In this document: positions 26,792-35,609 of the stretch, piece after piece | Layout of the letters: each line of letters begins with the position of its first letter | How positions within the stretch are numbered: position 1 is the first letter of the stretch | From: Motiliproteus sp041586615 | GTDB lineage: Bacteria > Pseudomonadota > Gammaproteobacteria > Pseudomonadales > Balneatricaceae | NCBI GenBank assembly: GCA_041586615.1 | Contig: JBFGZS010000009.1 | Location: 1-64,000 of the forward strand | Length of the DNA stretch: 64,000 bases | Direction: 5' to 3' | Notes under the pieces: model-generated | What the model saw: only the letters and a program-made list of their open reading frames with translations | What the model was told of the DNA's origin: nothing | The model's database searches: none | Made by a program: the position numbers and the translations under genes

Positions 26792-27049
26792 CCAAGACCT
26801 CTCCCTTGCCTGTCGCACGTCCTCTATGCCTGAGGCTTCTGCACAAGAATACGTTGCAAAATCTACCTTATTTATGCCGCAATTACACCACCGTCGACCG
26901 AGAAACGCCGCTCCCATAGCCGATGTTGTTTTTAGCGGCGCTGCGGTGCATTTGTTTAGGGAGTGATATAGCATGCAGGTTAGGCTTTTATTCAGATCGG
27001 GCCGGCAGCGACACCTGTGGCCCAATATGCTCTAAGGAAGGACGGCGAG

Positions 27050-28783
27050 ATGAATACTACGGCAACGCAATCAACAACCTGGGTAGATTCACCCAATGTG
27101 CGTGTTTTGCCCGCAGGTCAGTTTGCGCCCGTGCACTCGGCGCACGACGGCGTGGCCGTGCATTGCTATGGTCGTCCCATGACGATAGATGGAACGCTGC
27201 TAGGCGCCGGCACGCTTGCCCAGCGGTTTGCCCAAGACGGTGCGCGGGCTATCGATGCCATAGCCGGGCACTTTGCGCTTGTCGTGGTCGATACCCCGCG
27301 TGCCGAAACACGCTTGTATAGCGATCGATTTGACACGCAACGCCTTTTTTACAGTGCGTTTGACGGGGTGCTGCGGGTTTCATCGAGCCTTAAGGCCCTG
27401 GTCAATGACCTGCCCGTGAAACCATCGATATCGCCCCCGGCGATACTCGATTATCTTTTCTTTCATATGATCCCCAGTCCTCGGACCATCTATGAGGGCG
27501 TTTTAACAACCGAACCCGCGGCGCAGGTTTGCTGGGATGGGCAGCAGGCAGCGAGCTCAACCTACTGGAAGCCCAGGTTTACCGAGCAGGAGTCGCGCAC
27601 CGATAAAGAGTTTGCCGATGAGCTGTTTACCCTGTTAGGTCACGTGGCCAACGATACGGCCAGCCATCATGAAAAAGCCGGCTGTTTTCTGAGTGGCGGC
27701 CTCGACAGCTCGAGCTTAAGCGGCCTGATGGCGCGGCATTATCAGCCACTGGACGCCTTTTCGATCGGCTTTCCTGTTGAGCAGTATAACGAGATCGATT
27801 ACGCGCGTACGGCGGCCTCACATTTTGGTCTAAACGGCCATGAATATTTTATGACGCCGCAAGATGTGCTTGCCGCGCTGCCCAAGGTCGCGGCGAACAT
27901 GGAGCAGCCTTTTGGTAACAGCTCCGTGATACCGGCTTACTTCTGTGCAAAATTGGCGAAAGACAACGGTATTGACCACCTGATTGCCGGTGACGGCGGG
28001 GATGAACTTTTTGCCGGTAATGAACGCTACGCACAGCAACTCAAGCTGGAGCGCTGGCACCAGGCCCTTCAGCCGGTGTCCGGTACCATGCAGGCATTAT
28101 TTGTTGATCCGCCGTGGACCGAAAAATTCAAATTAACCCGTAAAGCAGCCAGCTTCAGCCGACAAATGACCATGCCCTTGCCGGACCGTCTGGAGTATTT
28201 CAACTTCCTGAAACTGATGGATCGGCGGGAGATGTTTTCCGATACCTTACTGGCCTCGCTGGATCTGGATAGCCCGGAGCAAAGCTGCCGAGCGGTGTAT
28301 TCGAGCCTGGATGATGCGACTCCGCTGAGTCGGATGTTGTACCTTGACTGGAAGCATACCCTGGCCGATAACGACCTGGTTAAAGTCAACACGGCCTGTG
28401 CGATGGCCGGCGTCACGACTTCCTACCCGCTGTTGGATTATCGGCTGGTCGACTTCTCCTTAAAGGTGCCTTCATCGATCAAACTCAAACCGGGCAAGCT
28501 GCGTCATCTGTATAAAATGGCGATGACGGACTTTCTTCCCAACAAGATCATCAATAAATCAAAACATGGCTTCGGCTTGCCGTTCGGAATCTGGACCCGT
28601 GATGAGCCGGAACTGCGCGACATGGCTTACGCTGCGCTGGACAGTCTGAAAGCGTATGACTTGTTCCAGCCCGCCTTTATCGACGAAGTGAAGCGCCAGC
28701 ATCAGGATGTGCACGCCAAGCATTACGGCGAACTGGTGTGGGTGTTGATGGTGCTGGCATTATGGCTGGATAACCAGGCTTGA
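27050..28783 (+). CDS. Asparagine synthase-like amide ligase lacking the N-terminal Cys
   Basis: A 577-residue protein with the AsnB layout. The N-terminal domain resembles a class II glutaminase (LYSDRFDTQRLFYS, LRVSSSLKAL) but does not start with Met-Cys and has no nucleophile, so it should not hydrolyse glutamine. The ATP-pyrophosphatase domain is intact: SGGLDSSS at residues 215-222 and AGDGGDELFAG further on. It may use free ammonia or another amine to form an amide, as beta-lactam-synthetase-like relatives do (inference). The ATG at 27050 has AAGGAAGG upstream; an alternative GTG lies at 27017. It is the first gene before the carrier protein and hydrolase fusion. Confidence 0.88.
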   Translation: MNTTATQSTTWVDSPNVRVLPAGQFAPVHSAHDGVAVHCYGRPMTIDGTLLGAGTLAQRFAQDGARAIDAIAGHFALVVVDTPRAETRLYSDRFDTQRLFYSAFDGVLRVSSSLKALVNDLPVKPSISPPAILDYLFFHMIPSPRTIYEGVLTTEPAAQVCWDGQQAASSTYWKPRFTEQESRTDKEFADELFTLLGHVANDTASHHEKAGCFLSGGLDSSSLSGLMARHYQPLDAFSIGFPVEQYNEIDYARTAASHFGLNGHEYFMTPQDVLAALPKVAANMEQPFGNSSVIPAYFCAKLAKDNGIDHLIAGDGGDELFAGNERYAQQLKLERWHQALQPVSGTMQALFVDPPWTEKFKLTRKAASFSRQMTMPLPDRLEYFNFLKLMDRREMFSDTLLASLDLDSPEQSCRAVYSSLDDATPLSRMLYLDWKHTLADNDLVKVNTACAMAGVTTSYPLLDYRLVDFSLKVPSSIKLKPGKLRHLYKMAMTDFLPNKIINKSKHGFGLPFGIWTRDEPELRDMAYAALDSLKAYDLFQPAFIDEVKRQHQDVHAKHYGELVWVLMVLALWLDNQA

Positions 28784-28835
28784 TAGCAATCCGATCAAAG
28801 TTTAACTCATTAATCAGGAAAGAAGAGCTGTATTC

Positions 28836-29081
28836 ATGAACATAGACGATATCGTTAAAAACCTGCTGCAAGCGGCCACAGGGCGAACGGATGCCGGGCA
28901 ATGGAATCGGGATACGCAACTGTTGGGCGACGTTGCTGAGCTGGATTCTATGGCCATTGTGTCGTTTTTTACGGCCCTGGAAGATGAACATGGCGTTTTT
29001 ATCGATGATGACGAAGTCACAGCCGAACTCTTTGAAACGCTTGGCGCGTTGATTGACTTTGTCGCGGAGAAGTTAGGTTAA
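28836..29081 (+). CDS. Acyl carrier protein, exosortase-locus type
   Basis: An 81-residue acidic helical carrier protein. The phosphopantetheine attachment serine is Ser38 in ELDSMAI, and the rest fits the four-helix ACP pattern (FFTALEDEHGVFIDDDEV). It lies 52 bases after the asparagine-synthase-like gene and three bases before the hydrolase fusion. The likely loader is the acyl ligase at 22280, and the likely acceptors are unknown. No dedicated phosphopantetheinyl transferase is in the window. Confidence 0.93.
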   Translation: MNIDDIVKNLLQAATGRTDAGQWNRDTQLLGDVAELDSMAIVSFFTALEDEHGVFIDDDEVTAELFETLGALIDFVAEKLG

Positions 29082-29084
29082 CCC

Positions 29085-30989
29085 GTGGCTGATTATCAGG
29101 GCTATTTCATTTCGGGCTCCCGGGGAAAACTTTATCTGGGGGCGTTCGGTAACAGGGATGCCCCATATGCCATGCTGTTTTTACCCGCCTTTGCCGAAGA
29201 GATGAATCTGAGTCGCGCAGTGGTTGCCCGGCAGGCGCGGTTGCTCGCGGCACAGGGTTGGTATGTAGTGACCCTGGACTATTACGGAACCGGCGACAGT
29301 GAAGGCGATATTTCCGAAGCAGATGTCGCTCTGTGGACGGAAGATGTCGCCGCGGCCTTGGCCTGGTTGCGGCAAGTGGACCGGAAGGACGTTGTTCTTT
29401 GGGGGCTGCGCTTTGGTGCCGTGCTTGCCGGCCATTTTGTTGAAACTTTCCCTGATAAGCAGCCAGATAGGCTGCTCCTGTGGAAGCCTGTTCTGGATGG
29501 AAAGCTGATGATGAATCAGTTTTTTAGGATTAAACAGATGGGCGAAATGATGCACAATTCAGGAGAGAAGAAAACAAACTGGTTTAAAGCAGCCCTGGAA
29601 GGCGAGATGGTTGAAGTCGCTGGCTACCCGATAACGCCGCAATTGGTACGATCTATTTCGGCGCTGAAAATGGCTGATATGACGGCCATACGCATCCTGG
29701 CGACCTATTGGGCCGAACCGGGCAGCCTGCAGTTGTCGCCGGCCGTACAAAAACTGACCGGCACCTGGGATGTTGTGGAAAGTCTTGTTTGCGAATCATC
29801 GACGTTTTGGTTGAGTCCCGATTGCTATGATTCACCCGCATTATTACGCCATACAACATCCTGGGCATGCGAGCCATATACCTCGATACGTCAGGCCAAT
29901 GAGGTATCAGTAGTTAATGGTGTGGCAAAGGCTAATGAGGCACCGAAGGCTAATGAGGTGTCAGTAGTTAATGGTGTGGCAAAGGCTAATGAGGCACCGA
30001 AGGCTAATGAGGTGTCAGCGGCGAATGAGGTGACAAAAGCTATTGAGGTGCCGCTGCAGATTGCCAGTGGACAGAAATCCCTCAGTGCCATTTTGCACCT
30101 TCCCGGTGAAGATCGTTCTCAGCGGATCTGTCATCTTGCTGTTGTTATTGTCGTTGGCGGGCCTCAATATCGCGTAGGCAGTCATCGGCAGTTTGTTCTG
30201 CTGGCTAGAAAATTGGCGGCTGAAGGGATTGCCGTATTGCGCTTTGACGTTAGTGGTATGGGTGATAGCAAGGGCGAGAAAAAACCGTTTGACCGGCTAG
30301 ATCAAGAGATCAAGGCCGCGGTAGATTGCGTTTTTGAGCAGGTTAACGGTCTCTCGGGGGCGGTGTTATGGGGGCTGTGTGACGGGGCATCAGCTTCGCT
30401 TATCTATGCGCCAAGTGACAGGCGTATCCAAGGACTCGTTTTACTCAATCCCTGGCTCGAAAACGATCAGGCTAAGGCCAAGGCGCGCCTTACCCAGTAC
30501 TATCTACAGCGGGCCTTGAGCGTCGATCTGTGGCGAAAAATGTTGTCGGGTCAGATGCACCTGCTGCAAAGCGTCAGGGAGTTTGGCACGTCCCTGCGGC
30601 GTGTGGTTAAAGCCAATAAACAACAGCCTGAACCCAGGACGTTCACAACGACTAGTCCCGAAACCACTAGTCCCGAAACCACTAGTCCCGAAACCATGAA
30701 CCCCGCAACTAGCATGCAAGCCAGTGGCGAATTGCCCTATCAACAGCGGATGCTGCAGGGGTTTCAGCGTTACACAGGCGAAACACTGTTGGTATTGAGC
30801 GGCAATGACCTCACGGCAAAAGAATTCGAACTGCAATATACAGACAACCAGGCATGGATAAGGGCGGCCGCCGGTGCGCGCGTCACCGTCGCTAAGCATC
30901 AGGCGGCCGACCACACCTTTTCTAGCGCAGAATGGAAAGCAGCAGTGGAAAAACAAACAGTCGACTTTGTGCGTACCCTTGGTACATAA
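29085..30989 (+). CDS. Fusion of two exosortase A-associated alpha/beta hydrolases
   Basis: A 634-residue protein. Residues 1-270 resemble exosortase-associated hydrolase 2 (LPAFAEEMNLSRAVVARQA, LDYYGTGDSEGD, WGLRFGAVLAGH near 104-115). Residues 326-634 resemble hydrolase 1 (VGGPQYRVGSHRQFVLLARK, LRFDVSGMGDSKGE, WGLCDGASASL near 427-437). The two are normally separate genes (TIGR03101 and TIGR03100 families). Between them lies a repetitive linker built on ANEVS and AKANEAPK. At the nucleophile elbow, domain 1 has Arg and domain 2 has Cys in place of Ser, which I believe is usual in these families. The start is GTG at 29085, three bases after the carrier protein stop. Confidence 0.87.
   Translation: MADYQGYFISGSRGKLYLGAFGNRDAPYAMLFLPAFAEEMNLSRAVVARQARLLAAQGWYVVTLDYYGTGDSEGDISEADVALWTEDVAAALAWLRQVDRKDVVLWGLRFGAVLAGHFVETFPDKQPDRLLLWKPVLDGKLMMNQFFRIKQMGEMMHNSGEKKTNWFKAALEGEMVEVAGYPITPQLVRSISALKMADMTAIRILATYWAEPGSLQLSPAVQKLTGTWDVVESLVCESSTFWLSPDCYDSPALLRHTTSWACEPYTSIRQANEVSVVNGVAKANEAPKANEVSVVNGVAKANEAPKANEVSAANEVTKAIEVPLQIASGQKSLSAILHLPGEDRSQRICHLAVVIVVGGPQYRVGSHRQFVLLARKLAAEGIAVLRFDVSGMGDSKGEKKPFDRLDQEIKAAVDCVFEQVNGLSGAVLWGLCDGASASLIYAPSDRRIQGLVLLNPWLENDQAKAKARLTQYYLQRALSVDLWRKMLSGQMHLLQSVREFGTSLRRVVKANKQQPEPRTFTTTSPETTSPETTSPETMNPATSMQASGELPYQQRMLQGFQRYTGETLLVLSGNDLTAKEFELQYTDNQAWIRAAAGARVTVAKHQAADHTFSSAEWKAAVEKQTVDFVRTLGT
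29895..30050 (+). repeat. 18/54-bp repeat encoding the hydrolase-fusion linker
   Basis: An 18-bp unit GCTAATGAGGCACCGAAG and variants form a higher-order 54-bp repeat present twice plus partial copies. All units are in frame and encode the linker of the fusion protein (residues about 271-322). Confidence 0.9.
30651..30695 (+). repeat. 15-bp tandem repeat in the hydrolase fusion
   Basis: Three perfect copies of ACTAGTCCCGAAACC encode TSPET three times, a low-complexity insert in the second hydrolase domain. The identical copies suggest recent expansion. Confidence 0.92.
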
Positions 30990-31028
30990 GCAGCCCTGTA
31001 TGACTGTAGCCTATGCTAGTCAGCCTCC

Positions 31029-31103
31029 TATTAACCAGGCATTCATCCATGAACCGCCTATTAAGGCGACATTTTTGCACGGTATTACGTTGCCGCCTTA
31101 ATA
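31029..31103 (-). repeat. Hairpin-array element, copy F (75 bp, internal deletion)
   Basis: Reverse copy with both outer ends kept (TATTAACC and CCTTAATA) but the inner hairpins 3-5 lost. The flanks are also complementary, giving a 13-bp inverted pair AGCCTCCTATTAA / TTAATAGGAGGCT. It sits between convergent genes and supplies the stop codon of the DegT-family gene. Confidence 0.82.
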
Positions 31104-32297
31104 GGAGGCTTGAGATGTTGTGCCGATCAGGGTGTTGATAATCCAGTCAATTTCCTGCTGTTCGAGAGACTGATGACAAGGTAATTGGATCAGGCGCAGG
31201 CGATAATCATTGCTGACAGGGCAATCTGAAATAACCAGTTCTTCCCACCGCCAGATAGGCACGCCTTGGTGCTTTAAGCGTGGAAAGTCGGTTTGCGGAT
31301 TATCCAGTAGCAAGGGAAACACATAGGGCGCGATATCGCTGGGCAATGCGTGATGAAGCGGACGTATTCCAGGGCAGTCTGACAAGCGTCGCAAGTAGTC
31401 ATTGAAATTTGAACGACGCCGGGAAATATTACATTCTGCATCGCTATGGCGAGTAAGAAGCTGTGTGCACCAACTGGCTTTTAGGCCGATTTGGTTGGGT
31501 GTGAACCAGTGCAAAGCCTCTGGCTCCAGTCTGCGGGTGGAGGGGGGGGATGCCGGTGGAATAACCGCGTTGGGTTTTGCTAGGTTCGGTGGGTTGCGAA
31601 GACTTAAAAGCTTGCCTAGCCACCCCAGCCGCTTGTATTGAGCGGCATTTTCGAGTGTATGCAGACAGTTTTTTACTTGATAAATAAAGCTGGGTGCACG
31701 CTCGATCAACGCTTCAATTCTCTGGCTGCGCCTGTTCGCCACGAGAACCCCACCCTCGATTCCCGGAAAAAATTTCACGGTGCTGGTAATGGCAAAATCA
31801 CCCGTACTTCCAAGCCTCATGGAACCATCGGTGCCGTAAAAACTGTGTGCGCAGTCCTCGATCAGCGCAATACCATAAGTACCACAAAGCTGCTTGATTG
31901 CAGCCGTATTTTGAGGGAAACCAAACAGATGCGGCAGCAAAACGACCTTGGTTCCTGCAGAAATCTGGCGTTCGAGTTCAGCGGGGTGGGCCACCAGGTG
32001 TGGGTCCAGGTGATAAAAGCGCGGTGTGGCACCGAGGTAAATAATCGGTTCAATCATCGAGCCGCAATGGTAAGCGGGAACTAGCACTTCTGTGCCTTTT
32101 GTGACGCCAAGAAGGGTAAGTGCGTAGTACATCGCGACCCGACCGCTAGGTAAGAAAAGTGCATCCTCGTCGAGAAACCGACTGAATCGATTTGGTTGTT
32201 TTTGCCTGCTAAGCTGACTAAAGCTGAATTGCGGCAGCATAGGGGCCAAAGGGCGTGGAAAATGACGTGCTTCATCGGGTAGCTGGTAAATTTCCAT
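31098..32297 (-). CDS. DegT/DnrJ/EryC1-family PLP-dependent sugar aminotransferase
   Basis: A 399-residue protein of the sugar aminotransferase family, probably making an amino sugar for the polymer. The N-terminal FLPSGRVAMYYALTLLGV binds the cofactor phosphate. VPAYHCGSM, EDCAHSF and STVKFFPGIEGGVLV (with the Schiff-base Lys) follow. The C-terminal part is shorter and less conserved than in typical WecE/ArnB enzymes. The last codons TAT TAA belong to element copy F. Substrate unknown. Confidence 0.87.
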   Translation of the reverse strand: MEIYQLPDEARHFPRPLAPMLPQFSFSQLSRQKQPNRFSRFLDEDALFLPSGRVAMYYALTLLGVTKGTEVLVPAYHCGSMIEPIIYLGATPRFYHLDPHLVAHPAELERQISAGTKVVLLPHLFGFPQNTAAIKQLCGTYGIALIEDCAHSFYGTDGSMRLGSTGDFAITSTVKFFPGIEGGVLVANRRSQRIEALIERAPSFIYQVKNCLHTLENAAQYKRLGWLGKLLSLRNPPNLAKPNAVIPPASPPSTRRLEPEALHWFTPNQIGLKASWCTQLLTRHSDAECNISRRRSNFNDYLRRLSDCPGIRPLHHALPSDIAPYVFPLLLDNPQTDFPRLKHQGVPIWRWEELVISDCPVSNDYRLRLIQLPCHQSLEQQEIDWIINTLIGTTSQASY

Positions 32298-32449
32298 ATT
32301 GTTTTCCCGGTTTCAGAGCGGTAGCAGTATTTGCTAAATGATAGCGGGTCAGCTTAAATCAAAAAATTGGACCTAGTCTATCGGCAACCACTGGTTTATC
32401 TTAATGCAAGATGCCGAAGACCCTATTCAGGGGATACTAAAGGTGAGTC

Positions 32450-33151
32450 ATGATTAAAGGATTAAGAATAGCCGACGCGACATGTTTAAATCGGCGTACA
32501 GGAATAAGGCGGCCGCTGACCTGTGCTGCTCTCCTTATGTTGGCCTCCACCGTGTCGCCAAACCTATTGGCTGCGACCGCGAGCGAACCAAACCAGTGTC
32601 TTCTTCAGCCGCATTATTACGATTACCGCGACAACTCCCCCAGAACCTTGAATTGGAAGAAAAAAGTCTTAGGTGCGCATTTTACTAAAAGCGTGCAGCG
32701 TGGGCGTGCCGGTAACGGTGGTAGTCTGATAGGCGAACTGGAATATGTGTTGAAGCAGTTTCCTAATCATCCCAAGGCATTGTTCATGATGGCTAATGAA
32801 CAGCAAAAACCCGGCTTTAAACGCAGTAAGCCCATGCGGGTCGATTATTATTACGACACGGTCGATTGTTTTTTTCAGCGCGCCTTGACCGTTGCCCCGG
32901 ATGACCCCGCGGTTTATCTCGTGCGCGCAATTGTGCTGCACCGCGCTAAAAACTACACTGCCGCTGAGCAGGATTACCTCAAAGCACTCAGTTTTAATCC
33001 AGACCATACGGAGGCCCACTACAATTTGGGGCTTCTTTACTTGGACAAGAAACTGTTCGATAAGGCCAAGGAGCACGCCGATAGGGCCTATGAACTGGGT
33101 TATCCGCTCAACGGTTTACGGCGCAAACTTGCCGCCGCAGGCCGTTATTAA
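32450..33151 (+). CDS. Secreted tetratricopeptide-repeat protein
   Basis: A 233-residue protein with signal segment (TCAALLMLASTVSPNLLAA). Near its C-terminus are two TPR units, PAVYLVRAIVLHRAKNYTAAEQDYLKAL and TEAHYNLGLLYLDKKLFDKAKEHADRAYEL (described here only by their key helices). The middle part (YYDTVDCFFQRALTVAPDD) is a third, weaker repeat. It may scaffold polysaccharide assembly in the periplasm. The stop codon is the first base group of a 7-bp tandem array. Confidence 0.8.
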   Translation: MIKGLRIADATCLNRRTGIRRPLTCAALLMLASTVSPNLLAATASEPNQCLLQPHYYDYRDNSPRTLNWKKKVLGAHFTKSVQRGRAGNGGSLIGELEYVLKQFPNHPKALFMMANEQQKPGFKRSKPMRVDYYYDTVDCFFQRALTVAPDDPAVYLVRAIVLHRAKNYTAAEQDYLKALSFNPDHTEAHYNLGLLYLDKKLFDKAKEHADRAYELGYPLNGLRRKLAAAGRY

Positions 33152-33207
33152 AGGCTAAAGGCTAAAGGCTAAAGGTAAGAGGTAAGAGGTAAGAGGTAAG
33201 GGGTAAG
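33149..33207 (+). repeat. 7-bp tandem repeat, eight units in two variants
   Basis: TAAAGGC repeats four times, then TAAGAGG-type units repeat about four times. The array starts with the TPR gene stop codon and ends about 50 bases before the next start. Confidence 0.9.
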
Positions 33208-33257
33208 TCCATCCAGTCTATTGACTGTTGTCTTTAGCTCAATTGCGCAGATTGCTT

Positions 33258-34544
33258 ATGAGACTAGATTTGAATAAAACCTACGAAGCCTGCAAATGGT
33301 TTGTGTTTGTAGGACTGAATAAGCTGGCTGACAGGCACAACCGGGGACAGCCAGCGCTTGAATTAAGACTGTCTTATCCAGACCAATATGCAGCCAAGGA
33401 CCCACTTATTTGGGTGTTCTGTTCGACCATTGGCGAGGTTAATGCCTGCAAACCCTTTTTGCTTGAGGTTCAAAAGCAGGGCCGTCTGGTGTTGATTACA
33501 GACAGGCGCTGTTACGAAGCGAGTTATCGTCGGAATTTTCCGAACGCCGTGATCGCCGAACTTTCCGGGCGTATCGACGATGGCCAAACGTTGCTAAAAG
33601 CCCTGCCACCCGCAAAGTTTATCGTTTGTGAAATACCCGCTTCGCCCGTCGATGCCCCGTGCCGGCTGTCTTATAGTGTGTTACGGGCCGCACGCCAAGC
33701 AGGCGCGCAGTGTTATCTGGTCAACGGTTGGTTGTATCACTACACGCCCTCTTGTCGAATGGACCAGATTGAAGATCGTTTTTTTGCAGGTCATTATCTG
33801 AACAGCTTCTCATTCCTGACGGTACAAACCGAGACGGTACGGCAGCATCTGCTGGAACGGGGTGTCGATAGTGCGCGGATTTCTGTCGGCGGTAACATGA
33901 AATTTGATTCCATGGCCGATCAATCGAGTCAGATTCTGGATTCGCGCAGTGTCGGTGTTATCAATGAACTTAAGGCCGGCGGCCGGCGTATGGTGGTTGC
34001 GGGCTGTCTAACTGACACCTGGGAGTATGAGCTGGTGGCGAATGCATTTCACCAGGCGCTGAAGCAGGATCCTGCATTGTTTTTGGTCATGGCACCCCGT
34101 CATCCGGAATACCCGGAACAGAAAGTGGCGATTTCTCGAATTCTCGGTGCCTTGGACCTCAAGTATTGCTATAAATCGGCATTGGCTGAGGGGGAGGGCG
34201 TCGCGGAGAGCGCAGTGTTAGTGCTGGATACCTTTGGCGAATTAAAAAGCTTTTACGGTACCGCATCGCTCTGTTACGTGGGCTTGAATCATAATGTACT
34301 AGAGCCGCTGAGTTTTGGAAAACCTGTTGTGGTTTCGCCGGGATGGGAGGAGACATTCCCGAGTTACCCTGTCTATCAGTTGACCCAGGAGCTGGATCTG
34401 CTCGAAGAAGCCCCCAGCCCAGAGCAGCTTACAACGGCCATGCTGCGTGAAGAGGCTGACGAGGCCGCCCGCACCTTAATCATGGCGCAACTCAACCGCT
34501 TGTCTGGCGCTGTCGATCATAGTCTGGAAAAAGTTTTTGCTTGA
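33258..34544 (+). CDS. GT30-like (KDO transferase/WaaA-related) glycosyltransferase
   Basis: About 428 residues with two Rossmann-like halves. The N-terminal half has WVFCSTIGEVNACKPFL, the equivalent of the WaaA ASVGE motif, and LITDRRCYEASYRRNFP. The C-terminal half has VGGNMKFD, VVAGCLTDTWEYEL, MAPRHPEYPEQ, VLVLDTFGELKSFYGTASLCYVG and GKPVVVSPGWEETFP. Its sequence differs from housekeeping WaaA, so it probably adds a KDO-like or other acidic sugar to the exopolymer. ATG at 33258 chosen; TTG at 33228 is an alternative and neither has a strong ribosome site. Confidence 0.83.
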   Translation: MRLDLNKTYEACKWFVFVGLNKLADRHNRGQPALELRLSYPDQYAAKDPLIWVFCSTIGEVNACKPFLLEVQKQGRLVLITDRRCYEASYRRNFPNAVIAELSGRIDDGQTLLKALPPAKFIVCEIPASPVDAPCRLSYSVLRAARQAGAQCYLVNGWLYHYTPSCRMDQIEDRFFAGHYLNSFSFLTVQTETVRQHLLERGVDSARISVGGNMKFDSMADQSSQILDSRSVGVINELKAGGRRMVVAGCLTDTWEYELVANAFHQALKQDPALFLVMAPRHPEYPEQKVAISRILGALDLKYCYKSALAEGEGVAESAVLVLDTFGELKSFYGTASLCYVGLNHNVLEPLSFGKPVVVSPGWEETFPSYPVYQLTQELDLLEEAPSPEQLTTAMLREEADEAARTLIMAQLNRLSGAVDHSLEKVFA

Positions 34545-34577
34545 TTAAAATAATTGGCGTCAACATAAGGATGGTGA

Positions 34578-35576
34578 ATGAAAGGGACTACCGCGCTAGG
34601 GCAGCGAATGTTAACGGTCGCATCGGCATTATGCGGCGGTAAAACATTATCGATTCTGATATATCATCAGGTCGTAGAGACGAAAGACCCGATGCGCCCG
34701 GATGTGCCCGATCGCGAGGAGTTTCGCTGGCAGATGGAGTTGCTGCGGACCTGCTTTACACCGCTTCCCCTTGCCAGTGCGGTCAAGCAGCTGAAAGCGC
34801 AAACACTTCCCGATAGAGCCGTATGCATCACTTTCGATGATGGTTACCGCGATAATCTCGACGTTGCCTTACCTGTCCTGAAGCAATACCGCATCCCGGC
34901 CACAGTCTTTGTCGCGACCCATTTTAGCCGCGGCGTTAATATGTGGAATGACCGGGTGATTGACCTGTTTTCCAGGCTATCTTGCGATGAAATTGACCTC
35001 TCTGAGCTCCATCTTGGCTGTCAGAGGATCGAGACCCTGCAGGATAAACGCAGAGTTTGCGAGCAACTGCTGATGGCGTTGAAATATCTGCAGCCTGAGC
35101 AGCGCCTGGCCTGCATCGATAAGCTATATCAGCAATACCACATCGCAGAATTTGCACCGAAAATGATGAGCCCCGAGCAAATTGTTGCGCTGGATAGGGC
35201 TGGCGTCGAGATCGGAGCCCACACGGTAGACCACCCCATCTTAAAAGTGCTCAGCCCGGCGCAGCAGTATCAGCAGATTGCTGACAGCAAACTTTATCTG
35301 GAAAAGCTGTTAGGTAAACCCGTAACAGGATTTGCGTACCCAAATGGGAAACCCGGACAGGACTACGATAACGTCGCGGTGGAGCATTTGAAAACGCTCG
35401 GCTTTGAATACGGCGTTTCAACGGCGTGGGGGGCAAACGTGCGGGGTGCTAGCGAGTATGAACTGCAGCGCTTTACCCCATGGGAAAAAAAACCACTGCT
35501 GTTTCAACGCAGATTGATATGGAATCAATTGGCCGCACGATTTACCCGGCGGGCTAATAGACTAACGCAGGCATGA
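34578..35576 (+). CDS. Polysaccharide deacetylase family protein (NodB domain)
   Basis: A 332-residue carbohydrate esterase 4-like protein. NodB motifs are ITFDDGYRDN (motif 1, near residue 87), IGAHTVDHP (motif 2) and GFAYPNGKP (motif 3), with metal-binding Asp and two His present. There is no evident signal peptide, so it may act on precursors in the cytoplasm. It removes N-acetyl groups from amino sugars (family knowledge). It lies 33 bases after the GT30-like gene in one plus-strand run. Confidence 0.88.
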   Translation: MKGTTALGQRMLTVASALCGGKTLSILIYHQVVETKDPMRPDVPDREEFRWQMELLRTCFTPLPLASAVKQLKAQTLPDRAVCITFDDGYRDNLDVALPVLKQYRIPATVFVATHFSRGVNMWNDRVIDLFSRLSCDEIDLSELHLGCQRIETLQDKRRVCEQLLMALKYLQPEQRLACIDKLYQQYHIAEFAPKMMSPEQIVALDRAGVEIGAHTVDHPILKVLSPAQQYQQIADSKLYLEKLLGKPVTGFAYPNGKPGQDYDNVAVEHLKTLGFEYGVSTAWGANVRGASEYELQRFTPWEKKPLLFQRRLIWNQLAARFTRRANRLTQA

Positions 35577-35609
35577 GTTCACATTGGCCACTAGAGAGGT
35601 TAATCGCAT

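Larger units (their letters stand above)
26644..27049. other. Divergent intergenic region with element remnant and 15-bp array
   Basis: The gap between the divergent FemAB-like and asparagine-synthase-like genes holds element copy E (26677-26729) directly followed by a four-unit 15-bp array (26732-26791). The remaining 250 bases show no gene. Promoters for both gene groups must lie here, but none is obvious. Confidence 0.6.
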
